Shown: positions 53,081-64,000, numbered from the stretch's first letter. The stretch: DNA of 64,000 nt from Micromonospora terminaliae (GCF_009671205.1 NZ_CP045309.1:6218001-6282000); one strand, 5' to 3'. A program made the numbers and translations. The notes: generated by a model from the letters alone, not told the origin.

Positions 53081-54106
53081 ATGCGGGAGGGAGGTGGTCC
53101 CGGGCCCCGGCGACGTCCGCCGGGGCGGCCCAGACGCGTACCGGGACCCGTGGCCCGGACCGTGGCCCGGCTCGTGGTGCGCGCCGCCGACGGCGCCACC
53201 CGCCTGGTCACCGACCTGCTCGGGGCCAGCCCGACCGCCGGCCGGGAGCAGATCAGCGAGGCCGAGCTGCGCGACCTGGTCGCCGCCAGCACGGTGCTCG
53301 ACCCCGACGAGCGGCGGATTATCGACGAGGTGCTGGTGGCGGGGGCGCGGCTGATCCGCGAGGTGATGGTGCCGCGCACGGAGGTGGTCTTCCTCGCCAC
53401 CGGGCTCACCGTGGCGGAGGCCGAGCGGCTGGTCCGCGCCGAGCCGCACACCCGCTACCCGGTGGTCGACGGCACCCACGACGACGTGGTCGGCTTCGTC
53501 CATCTGCGGGACGTGCTGCTACGCCCCGAGCGGGACCCGCGCGCCACGGTCGGCGAGCTGACCCGCGAGGTGAAACGGCTGCCCGGCAGCAAACGGGTGC
53601 TGGCCGCGCTCACCGAGATGCGCCGCGAGGGCCACCACCTGGCCGTGGTGATCGACGAGTACGGCGGCACCGCCGGCATCGTCACCTGCGAGGACCTGGT
53701 CGAGGAGCTGGTCGGGGAGATCCACGACGAGGACGCGGCCCCGGCCGACCCGGCCCTCGCCGGGCTGCCCGCCGTGGTCGACGGCCGGCTCAACCTGGCC
53801 GACTTCGCCGAGCGCACCGGGGTGCCGCTGCCCGCCGGGCCGTACGAGACGGTCGGCGGTTTCGTGATGGCCGCCCTCGGCCGCCTGCCGGTCACCGGCG
53901 ACGAGGTGCCGGTGGCCGTCGACCCGGACGACGCCGGCGGGCCCGCCCCGGACGACCCGCCCGGCGGCTGGCTGCTGCGGGTGGTGGCCCTCGACGGGCG
54001 GCGGGTGTCCCGCCTCGCCGTCTCCACGGCCCGCCTGCCCGAGCCGCGGCGCGAGGTCACGGCCGCGCTCCCGCCCGTGTCCACCCGACCCACCGGCCCG
54101 TCATGA
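53081..54106 (+). CDS. CBS/CorC-HlyC domain protein without DUF21
   Basis: A 341-aa protein with two CBS domains (about 90-210: LIREVMVPRTEVVFLATG, DEYGGTAGIVTCEDLVEELVGEI) and a C-terminal CorC/HlyC transporter-associated domain (VDGRLNLADFAERTGVPLP, YETVGGFVMAALGRLP). Typical actinobacterial hemolysin-family proteins carry a four-helix DUF21 at the N-terminus. Here about 45 residues and no convincing helix precede the CBS region. It may act as the soluble CorC type or be a shortened form. TACCAT lies seven bases before ATG 53081. Confidence 0.85.
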   Translation: MREGGGPGPRRRPPGRPRRVPGPVARTVARLVVRAADGATRLVTDLLGASPTAGREQISEAELRDLVAASTVLDPDERRIIDEVLVAGARLIREVMVPRTEVVFLATGLTVAEAERLVRAEPHTRYPVVDGTHDDVVGFVHLRDVLLRPERDPRATVGELTREVKRLPGSKRVLAALTEMRREGHHLAVVIDEYGGTAGIVTCEDLVEELVGEIHDEDAAPADPALAGLPAVVDGRLNLADFAERTGVPLPAGPYETVGGFVMAALGRLPVTGDEVPVAVDPDDAGGPAPDDPPGGWLLRVVALDGRRVSRLAVSTARLPEPRREVTAALPPVSTRPTGPS

Positions 54107-55165
<1,059 letters not shown>

Positions 55166-55188
55166 CGGCCCGGGCACGGCGGGAACGG

Positions 55189-55770
55189 GTGGCGCAGTCG
55201 GTGGCCGGAGGGATGGCGCACAGCGTGGATGGCAGGGACGGGGCGCCGGACGCCGGTGAGACGATCCAGATCGGGATCGCGGTCGACATCCCGGAGCCCT
55301 GGGGCGGGATGCTCACCCGCCGGCGGGTCGAGGCCGGCGATCCGCTGGCCGTCCCGGCGCACGTCACGCTGCTCGGTCCCACCGAGATCCCGGTGCGCGC
55401 GCTGCCGGCCGTCGAGGAGCACCTGGCGCGGGTGGCCGCCACCCACCTGCCGTTCACGCTGCACCTGCGGGGCACCGGCACGTTCCGGCCGGTGACCCAG
55501 GTGGTCTTCGTGGCCGTGGCCGCCGGGATCAGCGAGTGCGAACTGCTCGCCGCCGCCATCAACGCGGCCCCCGAGCTGCACCGCGAGGCGCGCTTCCCGT
55601 ACCACCCGCACGTCACGGTCGCCCAGGACGTGCCGCCGGAGGTGCTCGACAAGGCGTACGAGGACCTGGCCGACTTCTCCGCCCTGTTCGAGGTGGAGGC
55701 GTTCACGCTCTTCTCGCACAGCGGGGCCACCCGGTGGCAGCCCCGCCGCGACTTCCGCCTCGGCGGCTGA
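55189..55770 (+). CDS. 2'-5' RNA ligase family protein (LigT-like)
   Basis: A 193-aa 2H phosphoesterase-fold protein with both HxT motifs: PAHVTLLGPTE (about 60) and HPHVTVAQD (about 145). These proteins hydrolyse 2',3'-cyclic phosphates or ligate RNA ends, but the substrate is not known. It lies 23 bp after trpS, likely co-transcribed, which hints at RNA metabolism. The start may be GTG 55189 or ATG 55213. Confidence 0.85.
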   Translation: MAQSVAGGMAHSVDGRDGAPDAGETIQIGIAVDIPEPWGGMLTRRRVEAGDPLAVPAHVTLLGPTEIPVRALPAVEEHLARVAATHLPFTLHLRGTGTFRPVTQVVFVAVAAGISECELLAAAINAAPELHREARFPYHPHVTVAQDVPPEVLDKAYEDLADFSALFEVEAFTLFSHSGATRWQPRRDFRLGG

Positions 55771-55827
55771 CCTGAGCGCGCGGCCGGCCTGCCGACAGCT
55801 TGCCGGGAGATCGGCGAGGATGGCGCT

Positions 55828-56763
55828 GTGAACGTCATCGGCCGGATCGAGGCGGCGCTCGGTCGCCGCATCGACGCGGCCCGGGCCCGCTCGTCGGCCT
55901 TCGACCACGTGTGGCGGGCCGGGACGCTCTACGCCGACCTGCTGGGCGGCCGGCTGGCCGCCGCCATCGCCTACTACGGCTTCTTCGCCGTGTTCGCGCT
56001 GGCCCTGGTCGCGTACTGGATCTTCGGCACGATCCTCCAGGACAACCGCGAGGTCAGCCGGGCGGCGGCCGACTTCCTGGAGGGGAACCTGCCGTTCCTC
56101 GACCCCCAGCAGATCGCCGAGAGCAGCAACACCGTCGGCGTGATCGGTCTGGTCATCCTGGTCTTCACGGGGATCGGCTGGGTCGAGGCGATCCGCTCCT
56201 CACAGCGGCTCATGTACGGCTTCAACCAGCAGCCCGGCAACCTGGTGGTGCGCCGCCTGGTCGACCTGGGGGTGCTGGTCGCGGTCTTCGTGCTGCTCGG
56301 TGTCTCGGTGGCCGCCGTGGACGCGCTGGAGTCGCTGCTGCGGTTCCTGGTGCGCAGCACCGGGTCGGTCGGGCTGACCACGGTCAGCGCGGTGCTCAGC
56401 GTGCTGGTCAACGCGGTGCTGGCCACCGCGCTGCTGGTGGCGGTGCCCCGGCTGCGGATGAGCCGCCGCCGGCTGCGCCCCGCCGTGCTGGCGGTCGCCG
56501 TGGGCATCACGCTGCTCAACACCGTCGGGCGCTACTACGTGGTGCGCACCGAGCGGAACCCGGCGTACACCGTGGTGGCCACGGCCGTGGGGCTGCTGCT
56601 CTACCTCTACCTGCTCAACCAGATGGTGCTCTTCGGCGCCGCGCTGGCCGCCACGAGCCGCTACGGGCGGGTGGTGGACCTGGCCGAGGGTGGCGCCGTG
56701 CGGGAGGTGGACGTGGAGGTCGACGAGGAGACCGAGCCGGGGACGCCGGGAGGGGCGGGATGA
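55828..56763 (+). CDS. YihY/virulence factor BrkB family membrane protein
   Basis: A 311-aa polytopic protein. The family region begins GGRLAAAIAYYGFFAVFALALV, followed by five more helices, with GFNQQPGNLVVRRLVDLGVLV and YLYLLNQMVLFGAALAA characteristic of BrkB/YihY. The C-terminus is an acidic tail (DVEVDEETEP). The biochemical role of the family is not established, and an RNase BN annotation for it has been withdrawn. Start GTG 55828 has GAGGAT six bases upstream. The stop overlaps the GntR start (ATGA). Confidence 0.9.
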   Translation: MNVIGRIEAALGRRIDAARARSSAFDHVWRAGTLYADLLGGRLAAAIAYYGFFAVFALALVAYWIFGTILQDNREVSRAAADFLEGNLPFLDPQQIAESSNTVGVIGLVILVFTGIGWVEAIRSSQRLMYGFNQQPGNLVVRRLVDLGVLVAVFVLLGVSVAAVDALESLLRFLVRSTGSVGLTTVSAVLSVLVNAVLATALLVAVPRLRMSRRRLRPAVLAVAVGITLLNTVGRYYVVRTERNPAYTVVATAVGLLLYLYLLNQMVLFGAALAATSRYGRVVDLAEGGAVREVDVEVDEETEPGTPGGAG

Positions 56764-57128
56764 AAATTCGGATCGAGCCGGACTCGGCGACGCCCCCGTA
56801 CGAGCAGGTGCGCGGGCAGGTCGCCGCCATGATCGGCGACGGCCGGCTGCCGGTGGGCACCCGGCTTCCGGCGGTCCGGCAGCTCGCCGCCGACCTGGAC
56901 CTGGCCGTGAACACGGTGGCGCGGGCGTACCGGGAGCTGGAGTCCGCCGGGCTGGTGGAGACCCGGGGCCGGCACGGCACGGTGGTGGCCCCGGGGCGCG
57001 ACGACGCCGACGACCGCCTGCACCGGGCCGCCACGGCGTACGCCGCCGAGGCGCTCCGGCTGGGTGTCCCACCGGACCGCGCCGTCGCCCTGGTCCGTGC
57101 GGCTCTGGACGCCGGTACGCACGGGTGA
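56760..57128 (+). CDS. GntR family regulator (YtrA subfamily)
   Basis: A 122-aa short GntR regulator. The winged HTH (about 10-75) reads PPYEQVRGQVAAMIGDGRLPVGTRLPAVRQLAADLDLAVNTVARAYRELESAGLVETRGRHG. A helical tail of about 45 residues follows with no large ligand domain, typical of YtrA-type regulators, which usually control adjacent ABC transporters. None is adjacent here. It is translationally coupled to the BrkB gene. Confidence 0.9.
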   Translation: MKIRIEPDSATPPYEQVRGQVAAMIGDGRLPVGTRLPAVRQLAADLDLAVNTVARAYRELESAGLVETRGRHGTVVAPGRDDADDRLHRAATAYAAEALRLGVPPDRAVALVRAALDAGTHG

Positions 57129-57157
57129 GAGCGGCCGCCGGAGAGGGGGGAGTTGGC

Positions 57158-57640
57158 GTGAATGAGGCGCACGTCCGCGGCGGGACCGACCATGATGGGC
57201 CGGTGGGCGCACTCGTGACACTGGACCTGCCGGACGACTCGCCGATGCTGGGCCTGCCGTGGATCATCACGTTCGGCCCGCTCGGCGACGACGACGAGTG
57301 GGAGCCGGTGGTCTGTGGCCCGTACGAGCGACCGCACGCGCTCGCCCTGGCCGAGGCGGTGGTGGCCGAGGAGCAGCTGATGGCGGTGGTGGAGCCGCTG
57401 CTGCCGGCGCTGACGCCCGACGAGATCCGCAGCGAGATCGCCGCCGCGCAGATCGCCGCCGAGGACGAGGCGGCCCGGGTCGACCAGGCGGACCTCTACG
57501 GCGACTTCGAGGACGTCATCGACGAGGAGCTGGAGCTGGCCGCCGAGCGGGAGCCCGAGCCGGCGAACCCGCCCAGCCGGGACGAGGTCCGCGCCGGTCT
57601 CGCCCGGATCGCGCAGCTGCTCACCAGCCGGGGGGCCTGA
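57158..57640 (+). CDS. acidic hypothetical protein
   Basis: A 160-aa very acidic protein. The N-terminal half contains VTLDLPDDSPMLGLPWIITFGPLGDDDEWEPVVCGPYERPHAL, and a long helical stretch (EAVVAEEQLMAVVEPLLPAL, IRSEIAAAQIAAEDEAARVD) follows. No domain is recognised. GTG 57158 has GGGGGGAG six bases upstream. It lies 29 bp after the GntR gene and is probably the last gene of that operon. Confidence 0.7.
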   Translation: MNEAHVRGGTDHDGPVGALVTLDLPDDSPMLGLPWIITFGPLGDDDEWEPVVCGPYERPHALALAEAVVAEEQLMAVVEPLLPALTPDEIRSEIAAAQIAAEDEAARVDQADLYGDFEDVIDEELELAAEREPEPANPPSRDEVRAGLARIAQLLTSRGA

Positions 57641-57644
57641 GGGC

Positions 57645-57773
57645 TCAGCTCGGCGGGCCGTCGAGCACGCAGAACTCGTTGTCCTCCGGGTCGGCGAGCA
57701 CCACGAAGCCCTCCGTGCCGGTCTGCCCGACGTCGCTGACATCGAGCGTGTACTGCGCCAGGTGGGTGGTCAT
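57645..57773 (-). pseudogene. C-terminal remnant of a VOC/glyoxalase gene
   Basis: The minus strand reads DVGQTGTEGFVVLADPEDNEFCVLDG before a stop at 57645. LADPExNEFCVL is the standard C-terminal strand of VOC-fold proteins, but the N-terminal three quarters are missing. An ATG at 57773 gives only a 42-residue peptide. The 294-bp gap between 57641 and 57934 is explained by this relic and a terminator. Confidence 0.6.
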
Positions 57774-57806
57774 CACCAGGTGGTACCCCACGGTCCCGGA
57801 TGGACA

Positions 57807-57840
57807 CCGGCCCCTCGGGAACGGATCCCCGAGGGGCCGG
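57807..57840 (-). terminator. terminator after alpha-glucosidase gene
   Basis: CCGGCCCCTCGGG (57807-57819) pairs perfectly with 57828-57840, about 95 bases past the stop of the GH13 gene on this strand. Confidence 0.6.
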
Positions 57841-57934
57841 CGCCACCTCACCCCCCACCACAAGGGGTCGGTAGCCCAGCCGCCCGTCGGCGCGGGGCAC
57901 AACGGACGACCAGGTCAATGGCGGGTTACCCGGC

Positions 57935-59569
<1,635 letters not shown>

Positions 59570-59681
59570 CGGTGTGGATCCCCGTTCTCTGGCGCGGGAC
59601 GGCGGCGCCCCGCGCGGCGTGGGTGGTGGCGCAGGGCGTTTCAGCAGAATGCCGCCCGAGCGCTGCAAGAGTCAAGCATTC

Positions 59682-59691
59682 CTTGCGCAAG
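59682..59691. promoter_or_regulatory. LacI-type operator before alpha-glucosidase gene
   Basis: CTTGCGCAAG is a perfect palindrome 113 bases before the GH13 start. CTGCAAG at 59662-59668 lies 13 bases away. The CTTGC/GCAAG half-sites also occur before malE. Confidence 0.55.
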
Positions 59692-59707
59692 AACTGACGG
59701 CAAGGGA

Positions 59708-60784
59708 TCAGGCGGGGATCGCCAGGGTGGGGTTGACGGAGGAGGGACGCTGCTGCGCCGGGCCGCCGGCCGGGCGGGCCACCGCGGTCGAGCCCCGCAC
59801 CACCAGCTCCGGGCGGAACAGGTACTCGGAGTTCGGGGCGGCGTGCCCGTTGATCTCGTCGACCAGGGCGCGGACGGCGGCCACCGCCATGGCGGCGACC
59901 GGCTGGCGCATGGTGGTCAGCGGCGGGTCGGTGAAGGCCATCAGCGGCGAGTCGTCGTAGCCGACCACCGAGACGTCGCCGGGGACGCCGAGCCCACGCT
60001 GCCGGGCGGCCCGGATCGCGCCGAGCGCCATGAGGTCCGAGCCGCAGACCAGGCCGGTGACCCCGCGCTCGATGAGCCGGCCCGCGGCGGCCTCGCCGCC
60101 CTCGACGCCGAACAGGGAGAGCTCGGCGAGCTCGCCGACCTCGGCCTCGGTGGCGCCGGCCAGCCGGGACATCGCGGCGCGGAAGCCGGCCACCCGCCGC
60201 TGCACCGGCACGAACCGGTCCGGGCCGGTGATCAGGCCGATCCGCCGGTGGCCGAGCGCGACCAGGTGCGCGACGGCCAGCTCCGTGGCCTCGCCGTCGT
60301 CGCAGGAGACGAAGGGCGCCGCGATGCCGGGCGCGTACCCGTTGATCATGACGATCGGCAACGGACGGGCGATGAGCGCCCGGTACCGGTCGTGGTTGGC
60401 GGCGGTGTCGGCGTGCAGGCCGGAGACGAAGACGATCCCGGAGACCTGGCGGTCCAGCAGCATCTCCACGTACTCGTCCTCGGTGACGCCACCGGGGGTC
60501 TGCGTGCAGAGCACCGGGGTGAACCCGCTCTGCGCCAGCGTCGACTCGATGACCTGGGCGAAGGCCGGGAAGATGGGGTTGTCCAGCTCGGGCACGACGA
60601 GGCCGACCAGCCCGGCGCTGCGCTTGCGCAGCCGGGCGGGGCGCTCGTAGCCGAGCACGTCGAGGGCGGTGAGGACCGCCTGCCGGGTCTCCGGGGCCAC
60701 TCCGGGGCGGTCGTTGAGCACCCGCGACACCGTGGCCTCGCTGACTTCGGCCTGTTGGGCGATGTCGGACAGTCGAGCGCGCAT
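59708..60784 (-). CDS. LacI family transcriptional regulator of maltose/alpha-glucoside genes
   Basis: A 358-aa LacI/GalR regulator. The HTH RLSDIAQQAEVSEATVSRVLN and hinge region are at the N-terminus. A periplasmic-binding-like sugar domain follows (GLVVPELDNPIFPAFAQVIE, GLITGPDRFVPVQRRVAGFRAAM, VVGYDDSPLMAFTDPPLTTM). It is divergent from malE and on the same strand as the GH13 gene, which follows it. The operator-like CTTGC/GCAAG sites in both upstream regions suggest it represses the whole locus. Effector not determined. Confidence 0.92.
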   Translation of the reverse strand: MRARLSDIAQQAEVSEATVSRVLNDRPGVAPETRQAVLTALDVLGYERPARLRKRSAGLVGLVVPELDNPIFPAFAQVIESTLAQSGFTPVLCTQTPGGVTEDEYVEMLLDRQVSGIVFVSGLHADTAANHDRYRALIARPLPIVMINGYAPGIAAPFVSCDDGEATELAVAHLVALGHRRIGLITGPDRFVPVQRRVAGFRAAMSRLAGATEAEVGELAELSLFGVEGGEAAAGRLIERGVTGLVCGSDLMALGAIRAARQRGLGVPGDVSVVGYDDSPLMAFTDPPLTTMRQPVAAMAVAAVRALVDEINGHAAPNSEYLFRPELVVRGSTAVARPAGGPAQQRPSSVNPTLAIPA

Positions 60785-60811
60785 GGCGGCACTTTAGCTC
60801 ACGGGCAAGTT

Positions 60812-60831
60812 CTTGCGTACGCTCCTGCAAG
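60812..60831. promoter_or_regulatory. LacI-type operator in lacI/malE divergent region
   Basis: CTTGCG at 60812 and CTGCAAG ending at 60831 form an interrupted 20-bp inverted repeat. Further half-sites (CTGCAAC at 60844-60850, CTTGC at 60852-60856) follow within 40 bases, between the two divergent starts. Confidence 0.6.
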
Positions 60832-60982
60832 CCCTTCCATTCTCTGCAACCTCTTGCTAACGTCCCCGCAACATGCGAGAGCAGCGGCGCAGCATTCGCG
60901 CGCCGGTCAGCAAGAAATTTCCGAGGTTCCCACTGGCGGGCCGCCCTTCCCCCGGCGGGCCGCCATGACGACAGGAGTACCG

Positions 60983-62233
60983 ATGCGCATCCGTACCGCG
61001 GGTGTGGTCGCTGTCCTCGGCCTGGCGCTCGCCGCGTCCGGCTGCGGCGGCAGTGACAGCGACAAGCCGGCCGCCAAGGAGACCGCCAAGGCCGCCGGCG
61101 GCAAGCTGGTCATCTGGGCCGACGACAAGCGGACCGCGGCCCTGAAGCCGTTCGCCGAGGAGTTCGGCAAGGAGAACGGCGTGACCGTCGAGGTCCAGGC
61201 CGTCTCCAAGGACCTGCAGACCAACTTCGTCACCGCCTCGCAGCAGGGCAGCGGCCCGGACGTCGTGGTGGGCGCGCACGACTGGATCGGCAACATGGTC
61301 CAGAACGGCGCCATCGACCCGGTGCAGCTCGGCGCCGAGCAGAAGAGCGCGTTCAACGAGACCGCGATCAAGGCCGTCACCTTCAACGGCCAGCTCTACG
61401 GCGTCCCCTACGCCACCGAGAACGTCGCGCTGATCCGCAACACCGAGCTGGCCCCCGAGGCGCCGAAGACCATCGAGGACCTGGTCACCGCCGGCAAGAA
61501 GCTCAAGGCCGAGAAGAAGGCCAGCGAGATCCTCTGCCTCCAGTCCGGCCAGAACGGCGACGCCTACCACGTGTACCCGCTGTACACCTCGGGCGGCGGC
61601 TACCTGTTCGGCACCGGAGCCAACGGCGACTACGACCCGAAGGACCTGGGCGTGGGCAAGCCGGAGTCGATCGCGGCCTTCCAGAAGATCGCGAAGCTCG
61701 GTGAGAAGGGCGACGGCGCCCTCAAGCGCTCGATCACCGGCGAGAACTCCATCGCCACCTTCACCGGCAAGAAGTGCGCCTTCCTGGTCTCCGGCCCGTG
61801 GGCCATCGCGGACGCGAAGAAGGCCAACATCAAGTACGACATCTCCCCGGTCCCCGGCTTCGCCGGTGGCAAGGAGGCCCAGCCGTTCGTGGGCGTCCAG
61901 GCGTTCTACGTCGCCGCCAAGGGCAAGAACAAGGCCCTGGCCCAGGAGTTCGTCACCAACTACGTGACCAAGCCCGAGCTGGCCGTCGCGCTGTACAAGG
62001 CCGAGCCGCGCCCGCCGGCGCTGACCGCCGCCTTCGACCAGGTCAAGGGCGAGGACCCGGACCTGGCGAAGTTCCAGGAGGCCGGCAAGAACGGCCAGGT
62101 GCTCCCGGCGATCCCGGCCATGGCCGCCATCTGGGACCCCTTCGGCAAGGCGGAGGCCGCCATCATCGGCGGCGCCGACCCGGCCAAGACGATCACCGCC
62201 GCGGGCAAGACCATCGCGGGTCAGATCAAGTAA
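60983..62233 (+). CDS. malE: maltose/sugar ABC transporter substrate-binding lipoprotein
   Basis: A 416-aa extracellular solute-binding protein family 1. The signal peptide ends in lipobox LAASGC near residue 20. The mature domain begins GGKLVIWADDKRTAALKPFAEEFGKE and has FNGQLYGVPYATENVALIRN and FLVSGPWAIADAKKANI, all MalE-like. It binds maltose or maltodextrin at the surface. ATG 60983 has AGGAG upstream. malF overlaps by one base. Confidence 0.92.
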   Translation: MRIRTAGVVAVLGLALAASGCGGSDSDKPAAKETAKAAGGKLVIWADDKRTAALKPFAEEFGKENGVTVEVQAVSKDLQTNFVTASQQGSGPDVVVGAHDWIGNMVQNGAIDPVQLGAEQKSAFNETAIKAVTFNGQLYGVPYATENVALIRNTELAPEAPKTIEDLVTAGKKLKAEKKASEILCLQSGQNGDAYHVYPLYTSGGGYLFGTGANGDYDPKDLGVGKPESIAAFQKIAKLGEKGDGALKRSITGENSIATFTGKKCAFLVSGPWAIADAKKANIKYDISPVPGFAGGKEAQPFVGVQAFYVAAKGKNKALAQEFVTNYVTKPELAVALYKAEPRPPALTAAFDQVKGEDPDLAKFQEAGKNGQVLPAIPAMAAIWDPFGKAEAAIIGGADPAKTITAAGKTIAGQIK

Positions 62234-63876
62234 TGAGCACGTCGCTGTCCGGCCCGGGGTCTGCTGAGCAGGCCCCGGGCCGGGAGCCCGTTCGCCGCGG
62301 GCTCCCGCGCACGTCCCGTACCGCGCGGAACCACGCGCCGATCACCGCGACCGGCCTCGTCGTCAAGGTGGTCCTGCTCGGCCTGGTGGCCGGGATCGCG
62401 ATCTGGGCGGCGTTCCCGCTCGTCGAGGCCGAGCACTGGGTGGGGCTGGGCATCCTCGCCGCCACCACGGCCGGCCTGTTCTACCTCTATCTGACTCGCC
62501 GGCACATCCCGGCCAAGTACCTGGTCCCCGGCACGCTCTTCCTGATCGCCTTCCAGGTCTTCCCGGTGCTCTACACGGCGAGCACCGCGTTCACGAACTT
62601 CGGCGACGGCCACCGCGGCAGCAAGGACGACGCGATCGTCGCCATCCAGACCTCCTCGGTGAAGCAGGTCCCCGGCTCCACCGAGTACTCCCTCTCCATC
62701 GCCACGAAGGGCGACCCGGCCACCGGCGCGCTCGTGTTCCTGCTCAGCGACCCGAAGACCAAGGAGGTCTTCGCCGGTGACGCGGGCGGGCTGCGCAAGC
62801 TCGACGCCGGCGAGGTGACGGTCAGCAGCCTCAGCGGCAAGATCACGGCCGCCGAGGGCTACACCATCCTGAACATCGGCCAGGCCAGCGGTCGCAGCGA
62901 CGCCGTCACCGCCCTGGTGGTGCCCACCTCCGGCGGCGCCATCCGCTCCAACGGCCTCACCCGCGCCTACGAGGGCAAGGCGGTCCGGGCGTACGACGTG
63001 GGGTGCGACTGCATCAAGGACGGCGAGACCGGCAAGACCTGGACCGCCGACGCGGCGAGCGGTTCCTTCGTCGCCGCCGACGGCGAGCGGCTCGCCCAGG
63101 GCTGGAAGGTCAACGTCGGGCTGAAGAACTTCAGCCGGGTGCTCACCGACCCGAACATCTCCGGACCGTTCTTCGGCACGCTGGTGTGGAACTTCGCCTT
63201 CGCGATCGGCTCCACCGGGCTCACGTTCCTGCTCGGCCTGGCCATCGCGCTCGCCCTGCACTCGCCCCGGATGCGCGGGACCAACCTCTACCGGATACTG
63301 CTGATCCTGCCGTACGCCATGCCGTCGTTCGCCATGCTGCTGGTCTGGCGGGACATGTTCAACACCGACTTCGGCCTGATCAACAACCTGTTCGGCCTGG
63401 GTGTCGACTGGTTCGGCGGTAGCTGGTCGGCCCGGATCGCCGTGCTGCTGGTGCAGCTGTGGCTCGGCTACCCGTACATGTTCCTGGTGGCCACCGGCGC
63501 GTTGCAGGCCATCCCGCGGGAGCTGACCGAGGCCACGTCGGTCGACGGGGCGACGCCCTGGCAGTCGTTCAAGGCGGTCACCCTGCCGCTGCTGCTGGTG
63601 GCGCTCTCGCCGCTGCTGATCGCGTCGTTCGCGTACAACTTCAACAACGTCAACGCGATCCTGTTCACCACCGAGGGTGGGCCCTTCCCGGCGGACAACC
63701 CGCGCAACGGCGCCACCGACCTGCTCATCACCTACACCTACCGGCTCGCCTTCGGCGCCCAGGGCGCCGAGTACGGGCTGGCCACCACGGTGTCGATCTT
63801 CATCTTCGCGATCGTGGCCATCGTCGCGGCGATCAGCTTCTCGCGGACCCGGAAGCAGGAGGAGGTGTACTCGTGA
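62233..63876 (+). CDS. malF: maltose-type ABC transporter permease MalF
   Basis: 547 aa. Three N-terminal helices are followed by a large extracytoplasmic loop of about 220 residues (about 120-335), as in MalF rather than shorter sugar permeases. The BPD permease domain then carries the coupling motif ELTEATSVDGATPWQSFKAVTLPLL (EAA region). It forms the channel with MalG. The start overlaps the malE stop (TAATG), and the stop overlaps the malG start. Confidence 0.93.
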   Translation: MSTSLSGPGSAEQAPGREPVRRGLPRTSRTARNHAPITATGLVVKVVLLGLVAGIAIWAAFPLVEAEHWVGLGILAATTAGLFYLYLTRRHIPAKYLVPGTLFLIAFQVFPVLYTASTAFTNFGDGHRGSKDDAIVAIQTSSVKQVPGSTEYSLSIATKGDPATGALVFLLSDPKTKEVFAGDAGGLRKLDAGEVTVSSLSGKITAAEGYTILNIGQASGRSDAVTALVVPTSGGAIRSNGLTRAYEGKAVRAYDVGCDCIKDGETGKTWTADAASGSFVAADGERLAQGWKVNVGLKNFSRVLTDPNISGPFFGTLVWNFAFAIGSTGLTFLLGLAIALALHSPRMRGTNLYRILLILPYAMPSFAMLLVWRDMFNTDFGLINNLFGLGVDWFGGSWSARIAVLLVQLWLGYPYMFLVATGALQAIPRELTEATSVDGATPWQSFKAVTLPLLLVALSPLLIASFAYNFNNVNAILFTTEGGPFPADNPRNGATDLLITYTYRLAFGAQGAEYGLATTVSIFIFAIVAIVAAISFSRTRKQEEVYS

Positions 63877-64000
63877 CCACCTACGCGGACACCCCGGTCG
63901 CCAGACGCAACGCGACCGGGAGGTCGACGGGGCGCTGGTTCGCCCAGGTCGGCTGGCGGCACCTGGTCGGGGTGCTGGCAGTGGCGTTCAGCCTCTTCCC
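63873..64000 (+). CDS. malG: maltose-type permease MalG, N-terminal part, cut by window end
   Basis: Begins at GTG 63873 inside the malF stop (GTGA). The first 42 residues are a basic start and the first membrane helix (HLVGVLAVAFSLFP), as in MalG. The frame remains open to the window edge. Position after malF makes the call likely. Confidence 0.85.
   Translation, partial: MTTYADTPVARRNATGRSTGRWFAQVGWRHLVGVLAVAFSLF

Overview
The window is a very GC-rich chromosomal segment of an actinomycete, most likely a Micromonospora-like member of the Micromonosporaceae. Supporting signs are strong third-position GC bias, frequent GTG starts, many genes with a TANNNT-like -10 hexamer only 6-8 nt before the start codon, the galU - gephyrin-like glp - GNAT - glpR synteny, and dispersed hairpin repeats in intergenic DNA. 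Genus assignment is inference from gene content and style. No integrase, transposase, CRISPR array, phage gene or secondary-metabolite cluster was seen; this is ordinary core and peripheral chromosome.

Layout. 1-8.9 kb: small membrane protein, PH-domain protein, a SigE-family sigma factor translationally coupled to a membrane-anchored propeller-like protein, PHP phosphoesterase, MarC, RecB-like nuclease, MpaB-type oxygenase, Fur regulator, DUF2231 protein and small hypotheticals. 8.9-10.4 kb: repeat-bearing, gene-poor DNA around a SAF-domain protein. 10.4-18.4 kb: FmdB zinc ribbon, 5-FTHF cyclo-ligase, a GAF/GGDEF diguanylate cyclase, then galU-glp-GNAT-glpR, a probable cell-division module, and a RibD-C reductase. 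18.5-23.6 kb: tRNA-Ala(CGC), VOC protein, secreted and membrane hypotheticals, an ltrA remnant, Sfp-type phosphopantetheinyl transferase. 23.6-31.6 kb: a secreted/VWA gene pair, a candidate small RNA, protein O-mannosyltransferase, rsmI, metG. 31.6-38.6 kb: alpha/beta hydrolase, an unknown protein, and the housekeeping run tatD-rsmA-ispE-ABC-F. 38.7-43.1 kb: tandem DUF4383 proteins, desaturase with TetR regulator, two paralogous HTH/LAGLIDADG-like proteins beside tRNA-Gln(UUG). 43.2-50.7 kb: glmU-prs-rplY-pth, then cysQ-cysD-cysN. 50.8-57.8 kb: galK/galE, CorC-like CBS protein, trpS, LigT-like, BrkB family, GntR regulator, a VOC remnant. 57.9-64 kb: alpha-glucosidase and LacI regulator divergent from a maltose-type ABC transporter (malE-malF-malG, the last cut by the window edge).

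Functional links. glmU, galU and galE/galK feed UDP-sugar pools for the cell envelope; Glp/GlpR tie envelope growth to the divisome; prs, pth, rplY, metG, trpS, rsmA, rsmI serve translation; cysD/cysN/cysQ serve sulfate activation; the LacI, GH13 and mal genes form one alpha-glucan utilisation regulon with matching operator-like sites. Less ordinary items are the HTH/LAGLIDADG-like pair, the predicted C-rich-loop small RNA near 26.0 kb, a repeat inserted in frame in tatD, a 16-codon ORF overlapping ispE, and two gene remnants.
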